From positions 310,001 through 374,000 of the forward strand of contig NZ_JAKZAL010000002.1 of assembly GCF_022538115.1 (NCBI RefSeq): 64,000 nucleotides of DNA. The letters are read 5' to 3'. Positions 9,573 to 17,004 of the stretch are shown here, in pieces. The notes below the pieces were generated by a model. It was not told the DNA's origin. It saw only the letters and a list, made by a program, of their open reading frames with translations, and did not search any database. The DNA is from Cognataquiflexum rubidum. Lineage in GTDB: Bacteria; Bacteroidota; Bacteroidia; Cytophagales; Cyclobacteriaceae. How positions within the stretch are numbered: position 1 is the stretch's first letter; every line of letters begins with the position of its first letter. The position numbers and the translations under genes were made by a program.

Positions 9573-10130
9573 ATGATTTCCAAAAAAGCCCATCAAACCC
9601 GTATCCACAGGCGAATACATAAATGGATTAGTATAGTCTTTGTGTTTTTCCTTGTGGTCATTGGCATTACGGCAATTCTTTTGGCTTGGAAAAAAGAATT
9701 GGGTCTCATCCCCAAAACCCAAACCACTAAAGTTGAGAGTCCTTCCAATTGGATTCCATTGGAGAGAATGATGGAGATCGGGCAAACATTTGCAAGAGAC
9801 AGCCTACAAAAAAGTGACCTGATCGACAGGATAGATGTCAGACCCGAAAAGGGAATCGCCAAAATTGTCTTCAAAAGGCATTTTACCGAAATTCAGGTAG
9901 ATGGCTATTCGGGAGAGATACTTTCAGTCAGCCAAAGAAACTCGGACTTGGTTGAAAAAATCCATGACGGAAGCATTTTTGATTTTTTGATGGTATCCGA
10001 TTCCGAAATTTCCAAAATCACCTACAGCACCTTGACTTCAGTTGTCTTGCTTTTGCTTTGTTTTACAGGTTTTTTTCTATGGTATTTGCCTAAAATGATA
10101 AAGAAATTAAAAAGTCGGAAGGCCACTTAA
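9573..10130 (+). CDS. PepSY-associated transmembrane protein
   Basis: The 185-residue protein has the PepSY-TM layout. A basic N-terminus with RIHRRIHKW leads into a first membrane helix (about residues 20-40), a periplasmic PepSY-like segment follows (about 60-125, including DGYSGEILSVSQ), and a second membrane helix (about 150-172) precedes a basic tail. Larger relatives are often linked to iron or siderophore metabolism or to inner-membrane reductases. This short form has no recognisable catalytic part and no such neighbour. The next gene, an Na/Pi cotransporter, starts 52 bases later on the same strand. Confidence 0.75.
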   Translation: MISKKAHQTRIHRRIHKWISIVFVFFLVVIGITAILLAWKKELGLIPKTQTTKVESPSNWIPLERMMEIGQTFARDSLQKSDLIDRIDVRPEKGIAKIVFKRHFTEIQVDGYSGEILSVSQRNSDLVEKIHDGSIFDFLMVSDSEISKITYSTLTSVVLLLLCFTGFFLWYLPKMIKKLKSRKAT

Positions 10131-10182
10131 ATCATTCTAATTGTCACCATTGCTTTCTATATTTGGTATAGGCTGAAAGGTT

Positions 10183-11835
10183 ATGGATCAAATAGACTTT
10201 GACTTTTGGAAATTTTTTGCAGGCATTGGAATATTCCTTTGGGGAATTTTTCAACTTGAAAATGCTATCAAAGAGCTCGGGGGAAATTCTTTTAGGCAGT
10301 TACTGCACCGGTTTACAGATGCGCCTTGGAAAGGGATTTTGATTGGAACTCTCGTGACGGCATTGTTACAAAGCAGTTCATTGGTGACTTTGATGGTTTT
10401 GGCATTTTTGGGGGCAGGTGTATTAAATCTGAAAAATGCGCTTGGCGTTGTGTTGGGTGCCAATCTAGGAACCACCGCCACTGCTTGGATCGTGGCCACC
10501 TTGGGTTTTAAATTGAGTGTAGAAGCTTTTTCATTTCCGTTTTTAGGAATTGGAAGTTTAATGTTCCTTTTCTTCAAAGACAGGCCTTACCTTAAGAATT
10601 TTGGTGCCATATCAATAGGGTTTGGTTTATTGTTTTTGGGGTTAGACTTTATGAAAACCTCCATCGAAGAAATCGCCGATGGGATGGATATGGAGAAGTT
10701 TCAAGGTTATGGCTCCTGGTTTTACTTGATTGCAGGTTTGGTGATAACGGCTGTTATGCAGTCGAGTTCAGCCGCTATAGTAATCGTGCTGAGCACCATG
10801 AATGCCGGCATGATCGGTCTGACCGAGGGTGCTGCGATGGTCATAGGTGCCAATATCGGAACTACTGTTACCCTCGGGATTGGATCTTTGGGGGGTACGG
10901 CAGATAAAAAACGTTTGGCTTTCGCCCATTTTTTATTCAATGTAGTCACAGGTTTATTAATATTTCTATTTTTGGATTGGGTGATTGATTTTACAATGAA
11001 GGTTTTTGAAATCCATGATCCCCTGATGGAATTGGTTCTTTTCAACACTTTCCTCAATGCTGTAGGAATTATTTTGTTCTACCCTTTCATCACCCAATTG
11101 GAAAGAGTACTCAAAATGCTCTTTAAAAAAGATGAACCGCAGGGATTATCCAAGTTCATCAAAAACGTGAGCCCGAAACTTCCCTCCGTGGCTTTGGAAG
11201 CATTGGAAAAAGAAATATTGCTGGCCTATGATTCCACGGTGAATTTTATCATGAATGTCTTGGAAAACGGAGAATTGGAGGAAAACAACAAGTCCATCTG
11301 GCGGAAAATTCTTTATCAACCTGTGAATCTGCTTGAAGAATATGGCCGGATCAAAAAACTTGAAGATGAGATTACCAAATACCACATCTTCCTTCAGGAA
11401 GAATTTCTCAATGAAAAGGAAGCCCAAAAACTCACTTCACTGATGCTTTCTCTCAGAACAATGGTATTTGCTGCCAAAGACATCAAGGATGTCATGCATA
11501 ATATCAGGGACATGGAAGGGGAAGAAGATCGGCTTGTAGTGGACCTTCACGGTGCAATCAAGACTTATGTTACGGCTTTCCTTGAAAAAATGGATGAGTA
11601 TAAAGCATTGGAAGTAATCCCCGAAAAGGAACCCGATTGGATCAATGAAAATGCAAAGCAGTACAAAATTTGGATTTCTGAATTATACGAGGATCTGAAG
11701 TCCAATAATCTCGAATTCCCGATTTCTACACTTACCAATGTCATCAAACAGGTGATTTCCAGCATGGACAACTTAGGTAGTTCGGTGATTCATTGGAAGC
11801 ACCAAAAGAAAGAAGTCATTGATGTCATGCCCTGA
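10183..11835 (+). CDS. Na/Pi cotransporter family protein with C-terminal PhoU-like domain
   Basis: The 550-residue inner-membrane protein contains the duplicated Na/Pi-cotransporter repeat. Each copy has a QSSS motif (ALLQSSSLVTLM and AVMQSSSAAIVI) followed by a GANLGTT or GANIGTT loop. From about residue 320 the membrane part gives way to a soluble, helical PhoU-like region. By family, it imports phosphate with sodium, or exports it in some bacteria, and the PhoU-like tail may tune activity. An AAAGG sequence lies just before ATG 10183. A strong bidirectional terminator follows the stop. Confidence 0.92.
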   Translation: MDQIDFDFWKFFAGIGIFLWGIFQLENAIKELGGNSFRQLLHRFTDAPWKGILIGTLVTALLQSSSLVTLMVLAFLGAGVLNLKNALGVVLGANLGTTATAWIVATLGFKLSVEAFSFPFLGIGSLMFLFFKDRPYLKNFGAISIGFGLLFLGLDFMKTSIEEIADGMDMEKFQGYGSWFYLIAGLVITAVMQSSSAAIVIVLSTMNAGMIGLTEGAAMVIGANIGTTVTLGIGSLGGTADKKRLAFAHFLFNVVTGLLIFLFLDWVIDFTMKVFEIHDPLMELVLFNTFLNAVGIILFYPFITQLERVLKMLFKKDEPQGLSKFIKNVSPKLPSVALEALEKEILLAYDSTVNFIMNVLENGELEENNKSIWRKILYQPVNLLEEYGRIKKLEDEITKYHIFLQEEFLNEKEAQKLTSLMLSLRTMVFAAKDIKDVMHNIRDMEGEEDRLVVDLHGAIKTYVTAFLEKMDEYKALEVIPEKEPDWINENAKQYKIWISELYEDLKSNNLEFPISTLTNVIKQVISSMDNLGSSVIHWKHQKKEVIDVMP

Positions 11836-11840
11836 TTGCA

Positions 11841-11880
11841 TAAAAAAAAAAAACCTTTGAAAGGTTGTTTCAAAGGTTTG
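11841..11880. terminator. Bidirectional intrinsic terminator
   Basis: An A-tract is followed by AAACCTTTGAAA (11851-11862), a 5-base loop and TTTCAAAGGTTT (11868-11879), a perfect 12-bp stem. It separates the convergent Na/Pi cotransporter and universal-stress genes. The A-tract at 11842-11853 serves as the U-tract for the minus-strand gene. Confidence 0.75.
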
Positions 11881-11914
11881 AGGCAAGGAAGTAAAAGGTG
11901 GTGGTCCGGTATTG

Positions 11915-12742
11915 TTATTCGATTTTGACGCTCAATACCGCAATATCAGATTTGTAAAGAACAGTATCGGTCACTCCTACCTGATAGGTTGCCATTCCTT
12001 TCCGATTTCCGGAGGCAATACCGATAAAACCGATGTTTCTGCTTTTGGCAAATTCCACAATCCCGTTTTCAGGTTCATGGTGGCAATACATATGCTTATG
12101 GATGACAAGGTCTTCAAATCCTTTGGAATAGGCATCCATCCTCGATTCTGCAATCTCAGAATTGACAAAATGGCTTGGGGTATTTACAAACAGGAAATGG
12201 ACAGAAGTCTGAAAATCTTTTAAAACCGCTTTCATTTTGGTAAATGCAGGCCTGGAATCTTCATTGAACATCGAGGCAAAGACCATCTTTCTAAGGTCAT
12301 TTCCTGTGAGTGTTTTTTTGACGGCCATTACAGGACATTCTGCATTTCTCAATACATGCTGTACGGTTGAACCGATAAATTTCCCCTCCTGAAAACCCGC
12401 ACCATAGGTTCCAATTACAATCAGGTTTGCCTTGTGTTTTTTGGCTACCTCCAAAATAACATGTTGGGGTACGCCTATTTCAACCACAGATTCGACGGGA
12501 ACTCCATGCAGTTTGTGTTCCAATACAAATGCTTTCAATTTATCTTTTGCCTCTGCTTCCAGATCTAGGATTTCTGTGTTCTTTGCTTTCTGTTCATTGG
12601 AAAGGTTGGGCCAATCTAATAACGAACTGACAACGTTGACACAAGTGATGCTGCTATTGGCTTTTTGGGCAATTTTGAGCGCACTCAAAAAGGCAAAATC
12701 AGAATAGGAGGAAAAGTCGATGGGTACGATTATTCTTTTCAT
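11915..12742 (-). CDS. Universal stress protein with two Usp domains
   Basis: The 275-residue cytosolic protein is a tandem UspA. The first domain (about residues 1-145) is complete and ends with the nucleotide-binding signature GTYGAG...GSTVQHVLRNAECPVMAVKK. The second (about 150-275) is shorter, and its glycine-rich loop (GIASGNRKGMATYQVG) lacks the full pattern, so it probably does not bind ATP. Usp proteins help cells survive starvation, low oxygen and oxidative stress by poorly defined routes. It is divergent from an SDR gene, and the shared 147-base promoter region contains an FNR-type palindrome. Confidence 0.93.
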   Translation of the reverse strand: MKRIIVPIDFSSYSDFAFLSALKIAQKANSSITCVNVVSSLLDWPNLSNEQKAKNTEILDLEAEAKDKLKAFVLEHKLHGVPVESVVEIGVPQHVILEVAKKHKANLIVIGTYGAGFQEGKFIGSTVQHVLRNAECPVMAVKKTLTGNDLRKMVFASMFNEDSRPAFTKMKAVLKDFQTSVHFLFVNTPSHFVNSEIAESRMDAYSKGFEDLVIHKHMYCHHEPENGIVEFAKSRNIGFIGIASGNRKGMATYQVGVTDTVLYKSDIAVLSVKIE

Positions 12743-12803
12743 GGTTATCGGATTTTTTGGTTGCTAATAGCCATAAAGGTGTGGAATTAATAGAAAAAAT
12801 TCT

Positions 12804-12817
12804 ATGATCAAAATCAT
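12804..12817. promoter_or_regulatory. FNR/Crp-type palindromic operator between divergent usp and SDR genes
   Basis: The sequence ATGAT-CAAA-ATCAT is a perfect 5+4+5 inverted repeat whose core TGAT-N4-ATCA matches the FNR/ANR box (TTGAT-N4-ATCAA). It lies 62 bases upstream of the usp start and 73 bases upstream of the SDR start. A Crp/Fnr-family regulator is encoded less than 1 kb away, so joint control of both genes by that regulator is plausible but is inferred from sequence only. Confidence 0.55.
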
Positions 12818-12889
12818 GTATGAATCTGATTATATTCCTATTTAAGTAATTGTCTATGAGATAGATTTGGCAAAACAACACCAAAAACC

Positions 12890-13654
12890 ATGAAACCAAT
12901 GCACAATAAATCCATCATTATTACCGGGGGTGCCGGTGGTATCGGTTTAGCTACAGCACAGATGTTTCTTAACGAAGGAGGCAAGGACGTGCTGTTGGTA
13001 GATAAAAACCAAAAGGCCTTGGATGAGGCAAAAAGGGAATTAAATAATTCCGCGGTTCATTGCTTTGTCGCTGATATAAGTGTGCCCGCTGAGGTGAAAG
13101 CCTATACGGATAAGGCGATGGAATTATTTGGTAAACTTGATGTGGTATTTCTAAATGCCGGCTATGAAGGGGTGGTCAAGCCACTCAGCGAATATCCGGA
13201 AGATATCTTTGATAAAGTTATGGATATCAATGTCAAAGGTGTTTGGCTTGGGCTGAAGTATGCATTCCCCTACATGCAAAAATCCGGAGGCTCAATAATC
13301 ATCACCTGCTCCGTGGCTGGCCTCACAGGAACAGCGAATATGGTGGCATATACTACTAGCAAGCATGCAATTATCGGTACTATGAGGGTAGCAGCTTTGG
13401 AAGGGGCACCTTATAAAATAAGAGTCAATACTGTCCATCCGGGACCTGTGGACAACAGGATGATGCGCTCTTTGGAAGAGGGCTTTGCACCCGGCGCCGG
13501 AGCGGAAGTCAAAAAAGGTTTTGAAAGTCAGATTCCATTGGGAAGGTATGCGACCAATGAAGACATTGCTTCCATGGTCACTTTCCTTGCATCAGACAAA
13601 AGCAAATATATCACAGGTGCTATGCATGTAGTGGATGGCGGATTCAACATTTAA
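12890..13654 (+). CDS. SDR-family NAD(P)-dependent oxidoreductase
   Basis: The 254-residue classical short-chain dehydrogenase has the cofactor loop TGGAGGIG (residues 12-19), the NAG motif (89-91), the catalytic Ser141 and the Tyr154-x-x-x-Lys158 pair. The C-terminus ends YITGAMHVVDGGFNI, the usual FabG-like finish. The Asp at the end of beta-2 (LLVDKN) suggests NAD preference. The substrate cannot be told from sequence. A second in-frame ATG lies 9 bases downstream. The gene shares its promoter region with the divergent universal stress gene and is followed by a clear terminator. Confidence 0.92.
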   Translation: MKPMHNKSIIITGGAGGIGLATAQMFLNEGGKDVLLVDKNQKALDEAKRELNNSAVHCFVADISVPAEVKAYTDKAMELFGKLDVVFLNAGYEGVVKPLSEYPEDIFDKVMDINVKGVWLGLKYAFPYMQKSGGSIIITCSVAGLTGTANMVAYTTSKHAIIGTMRVAALEGAPYKIRVNTVHPGPVDNRMMRSLEEGFAPGAGAEVKKGFESQIPLGRYATNEDIASMVTFLASDKSKYITGAMHVVDGGFNI

Positions 13655-13680
13655 ATTCATAGGGTTAAAAAGGTTAAAAA

Positions 13681-13711
13681 GGGCTGAGGTATAACTTCAG
13701 CCTTTTTTTTT
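13681..13711 (+). terminator. Intrinsic terminator after SDR gene
   Basis: GGCTGA (13682-13687) pairs with TCAGCC (13697-13702) and is followed by a run of nine T. It lies 27 bases after the SDR stop and ends exactly where the Crp-like palindrome of the next gene begins. Confidence 0.8.
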
Positions 13712-13726
13712 GTGATAGTTGTCACT
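13711..13726. promoter_or_regulatory. Crp-type palindrome upstream of the Crp/Fnr gene
   Basis: TGTGA-TAGTTG-TCACT matches the Crp consensus TGTGA-N6-TCACA in nine of ten defined positions. It is centred about 52 bases upstream of the preferred start (13770) of a Crp/Fnr-family regulator, which suggests autoregulation. It overlaps an in-frame TTG at 13719, which argues against that codon as the start. Confidence 0.5.
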
Positions 13727-13769
13727 AAATTGCTCCTATGACAAGGATATTTTTGACCAAATTTTGACT

Positions 13770-14423
13770 ATGGAATTAGAAGAATTAAAACAAAAGTTAC
13801 CCAATATAACTGATCCTGCACTTCTAAAAGCACTTTTGGACAATGGGAAAGAGTTGGTTTTTCAGCCCGGGAAAGTAATTACCGAACCGGGTCAGTTTGT
13901 GAAAATGGTACCCATTGTATTGGAAGGATCCATCAAAATCATGAGAATGGATGAGGATGGCAAAGAATTGTTTTTGTACTACCTCGAACCCGGTGAAACT
14001 TGCGCCTTGTCCTTGACCTGCTGCTCTTCCTCCCGGCCAAGCGAGATAAAGGCGGTTACCGAAGAGAAAACAGTGATTTTGGCTGTTCCTGTCGAAAAGC
14101 ATGAAGAATGGTCTGACCATTTCAAACAGTGGAAAGATTTTGTAGCGATGACTTATCAATCGAGATTCCATGAAATGCTCGTAGCCTTGGATGCGGTGGC
14201 CTTCAAAAGAATGGATGAAAGATTGATGCGGTACATCCTTACCAAAATGAAGCAGCACAAATCCAATGAATTGCATACCACCCATCAGGAAATCGCAAAT
14301 GAGCTTGGAACCTCGAGAGAAGTGATATCAAGATTGCTAAAGCAACTTGAAAAGAAAAAATGGATCGAACTCGGTAGAAATATCATCTACGTGAGGGACG
14401 ATTTTGAGGAATTGATCAGCTGA
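13770..14423 (+). CDS. Crp/Fnr-family transcriptional regulator with a conserved-looking Cys cluster
   Basis: The 217-residue protein has an N-terminal cyclic-nucleotide-binding-type beta roll (about residues 20-120), a long dimer helix, and a C-terminal winged helix-turn-helix (about 165-205) with HQEIANELGTSREVISRLL as the recognition unit. The effector loop reads GETCALSLTCC, with C78, C84 and C85. It lacks the Fnr N-terminal FeS cysteines and the usual cAMP-site residues, so its signal may be redox or sulfur chemistry sensed by these cysteines; that is inference. I chose ATG 13770 over TTG 13719 because a Crp-like palindrome occupies 13711-13726. The neighbours are Usp, SDR, SulP and carbonic anhydrase genes. 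Confidence 0.88.
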   Translation: MELEELKQKLPNITDPALLKALLDNGKELVFQPGKVITEPGQFVKMVPIVLEGSIKIMRMDEDGKELFLYYLEPGETCALSLTCCSSSRPSEIKAVTEEKTVILAVPVEKHEEWSDHFKQWKDFVAMTYQSRFHEMLVALDAVAFKRMDERLMRYILTKMKQHKSNELHTTHQEIANELGTSREVISRLLKQLEKKKWIELGRNIIYVRDDFEELIS

Positions 14424-14436
14424 GAATGATATAGTA

Positions 14437-14469
14437 AATAAAAAACCGGGGAAACCCGGTTTTTTATTT
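14437..14469. terminator. Bidirectional intrinsic terminator
   Basis: The near-perfect inverted repeat consists of AAATAAAAAACCGGG, a GAAA tetraloop, and CCCGGTTTTTTATTT. It separates the convergent Crp/Fnr and carbonic anhydrase genes and provides a T-run on both strands. Confidence 0.85.
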
Positions 14470-15086
14470 TATGTGACGCTTGGAATGATGTTGTATTTCT
14501 TTTTGAGGTCGAGGACCAGTCCGGTATTGAAATCAAACACCCATGCATAAAGATTCAATTTGATCCCCGATTTTATAGCTTGCTTGTATATCGAAGTCTG
14601 TTTGATATTTTCGATCTGTTCCAACACGTTCAATTCGACAAGCCTATTGAGTCTTTGATTTTCATCTTCAATGGTGTTCAGTTCCCTTTTGTGGTGTCTG
14701 ATCACGTCTTTGATATTTGCCAGCCAATTGTCTATCAATCCATTTGTATTGTTTTCATAAGCCGCTTTGACTCCTCCGCAGCCATAATGGCCATAGACAA
14801 TAATCTCCCTGACCCCAAGATTTTCTACTGCATATTGCATCACTGAAAGAAAATTGAGGTCTGTGTGGGATACCACATTGGCAATGTTGCGGTGTACAAA
14901 CAGTTCGCCAAGTTCTGAACCCAAAACCATTGAAGGTGATACCCTGCTATCCGAACATCCCAGAAGAAGTGCTTTGGGCTGTTGGCCTTCTTTCAGGTCA
15001 TCAAAATATTCCTTGTTTTGGGACAACACAGATTTGACCCAATTTTGGTTATTTTCCAAATAGTGATTGATATCTGTTGCGCACAT
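14469..15086 (-). CDS. Beta-class carbonic anhydrase
   Basis: The 205-residue enzyme interconverts CO2 and bicarbonate at a zinc site. The ligands are visible: Cys44 in GCSDSR, with the Asp46/Arg48 dyad, and His100 and Cys103 in GHYGCGG. The length fits the family. There is no signal peptide, so it is cytosolic. Its ATG shares one base with the stop of the SulP transporter gene (TAATG), a sign of translational coupling. SulP transporters paired with carbonic anhydrases are known in several bacteria and are thought to move bicarbonate, so this pair is a likely inorganic-carbon uptake unit. Confidence 0.95.
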   Translation of the reverse strand: MCATDINHYLENNQNWVKSVLSQNKEYFDDLKEGQQPKALLLGCSDSRVSPSMVLGSELGELFVHRNIANVVSHTDLNFLSVMQYAVENLGVREIIVYGHYGCGGVKAAYENNTNGLIDNWLANIKDVIRHHKRELNTIEDENQRLNRLVELNVLEQIENIKQTSIYKQAIKSGIKLNLYAWVFDFNTGLVLDLKKKYNIIPSVT

Positions 15087-16837
15087 TATTTTGGATTGGT
15101 TTGGGTCGCGTAGGATGAATATTTTTCCAATGTTTCCTCCGTAATGGCATGGTCAAAGGCAGACAGGGCGGTATTGTCATCTAAGAAAATATGGTCTGAA
15201 CCGACACTTTCCAATAATGCCCATCTGTTCAGCACATCCCTTACAGGACCTTTGATACTGGTCATGGAAATGTCCATGCCTGATTTTCGCCAGGTACTGA
15301 TCCACTCGGTGAGTTCGTGTGCACCCGTACTGTCTATGTTGCTGACGCTTTCCATGTTGAAAACCAGCATTTTCACTTTCTTTCCTTTTTCAGAAATCCA
15401 GAGATCCAGTTTGTCTTTGATAAATTCCACATTGGCAAAATAAATGGGTCCATCAATCCTCACCATCAAAAGGTCGTCTCTTACCTCAAGGTTTTTGAAC
15501 CTTGTAATGTTTCTGAAGGTATTTGTTCCGGGAACTCTTCCAAGTTGGGCAATATGTGGCCTGGAAGCCCTGTAAATGACAACCAATAGCGATAAGACCA
15601 TCCCTGAAATAATTCCGGTTTCGATCCCCAAGGTCAGCGTGATGACAAAGGTAGCGACCAACATGGCGAAATCTGCCTTGTCCTTGTGCCACAAATGCAC
15701 CGGTTCCTTGAAATCAATCAGTCCTGAAACTGCCACCAATACTACTGCGGCAAGGATGGCACTTGGAAGATTGTAGAATAAGCCTGTGAAAAACAACAGC
15801 GTTAGCACGATCAAAATGGCACTGAAAATAGAGGCCATTGTTGTTTTGGCACCCGCATCGTTGTTTACTGCAGTTCTGGAGAAACCTCCTGTAACTGGAT
15901 ATCCCTGAAAAAAGGCAGCACCAAAATTAGCCATTCCCAATGCGGTCAATTCCTGATTGGCATTCAGCCTGTAGTTTTTATGTTTTGCCTGTATGGTTTT
16001 TGCTACTGCAAAAGATTCTGCAAAACCCACAAGAGAGATGGTCAGTGCTATTGGTAGCAATGTTTTCCAGGTAGCTAAGTCAAAAGAAGGGGAGGAAAGT
16101 GAAGGTAATCCGCTTGGGACATCACCCACAATTTTGACACCCTGACTTGTGAGGTCAAAACCCGAAACCAAGGCAATCCCAACGATCACAGCCACCAAAG
16201 GTGCAGGAAAGCTTTTATGTAATTTCTTCCCGTATTTGATAATGATAATGCCGACTACGCCGATTCCAAAGGTAATCCAATGGATATCTCCGATATTTTG
16301 GAAGATGGCAACGATCATTTCCTGAATGTGTTCTGAGTTGGGAAGGTTGATCCTGAACAAGTGCTTGATCTGACTCAATCCAATAATGATGGCTGCGGCA
16401 GAGGTAAATCCGCTGATGACAGGGTGGGAGAGGAAATTGACCACAAAACCCAATTTAAATAACCCCATTCCAAACTGAATCAACCCTACCAAAAACGCCA
16501 AAGAAAGCGCATAGAGAAGGTATTGTTCCGGAGAGGAGGCGTTGAGTGTAGCAATCCCGGCTGCAGTCAAGAGGGAAACCATTGCCACCGGACCGACAGC
16601 CAATTGCCTTGAGGTTCCAAAGATGGCGTATAAGATCAAGGGAACAGTGACTGCGTAGAGACCATGAATCGGTTCTAATCCGGCAAGCATGGCATAAGCC
16701 ATTCCCTGTGGGATCAACATAATGCCCACCGTCAGACCTGCTGAGAGGTCACCCTGAAGGTCTGTTTTTTGGTATTTGGGTAACCATTCCAAGATAGGGA
16801 CGTACCCTTTTATACTTTGGAAGAAATTATTTTTCAT
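15086..16837 (-). CDS. SulP-family anion transporter with STAS domain (probable bicarbonate transporter)
   Basis: The 583-residue inner-membrane protein has the SulP layout. The start DLQGDLSAGLTVGIMLIPQGMAYAMLAGLEP contains the family signature. About 10-14 membrane segments follow to residue 410, and a C-terminal STAS domain (about 440-555) contains the VSNIDSTGAHEL motif, where the Ser is the usual phosphorylation-type site. SulP proteins carry sulfate, bicarbonate or other anions. The one-base overlap with a downstream beta carbonic anhydrase gene favours bicarbonate over sulfate. No Crp/Fnr-type box was seen upstream of it. Confidence 0.93.
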   Translation of the reverse strand: MKNNFFQSIKGYVPILEWLPKYQKTDLQGDLSAGLTVGIMLIPQGMAYAMLAGLEPIHGLYAVTVPLILYAIFGTSRQLAVGPVAMVSLLTAAGIATLNASSPEQYLLYALSLAFLVGLIQFGMGLFKLGFVVNFLSHPVISGFTSAAAIIIGLSQIKHLFRINLPNSEHIQEMIVAIFQNIGDIHWITFGIGVVGIIIIKYGKKLHKSFPAPLVAVIVGIALVSGFDLTSQGVKIVGDVPSGLPSLSSPSFDLATWKTLLPIALTISLVGFAESFAVAKTIQAKHKNYRLNANQELTALGMANFGAAFFQGYPVTGGFSRTAVNNDAGAKTTMASIFSAILIVLTLLFFTGLFYNLPSAILAAVVLVAVSGLIDFKEPVHLWHKDKADFAMLVATFVITLTLGIETGIISGMVLSLLVVIYRASRPHIAQLGRVPGTNTFRNITRFKNLEVRDDLLMVRIDGPIYFANVEFIKDKLDLWISEKGKKVKMLVFNMESVSNIDSTGAHELTEWISTWRKSGMDISMTSIKGPVRDVLNRWALLESVGSDHIFLDDNTALSAFDHAITEETLEKYSSYATQTNPK

Positions 16838-16951
16838 AGCTGAAATTCTATTCTCAAGTTAGCAAAAATCAAGGATATGTATTTTTTACCTTGAAATCAT
16901 TCCCAAAATTCATAAAAAAAGGCCTTGCAATTTGTGATGATTGTTACGCAA

Positions 16952-16980
16952 TAAAAAAAGCCATCCTTGCGGGATGGCTC
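16952..16980 (-). terminator. Intrinsic terminator after the TonB receptor gene
   Basis: AGCCATCC (16959-16966) and GGATGGCT (16972-16979) form an 8-bp stem with a 5-base loop. Read on the minus strand, the hairpin is followed by seven T. It lies 25 bases after the stop of the TonB-dependent receptor. Confidence 0.85.
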
Positions 16981-17004
16981 TCTGTTATGGATATTGATGG
17001 TTAT

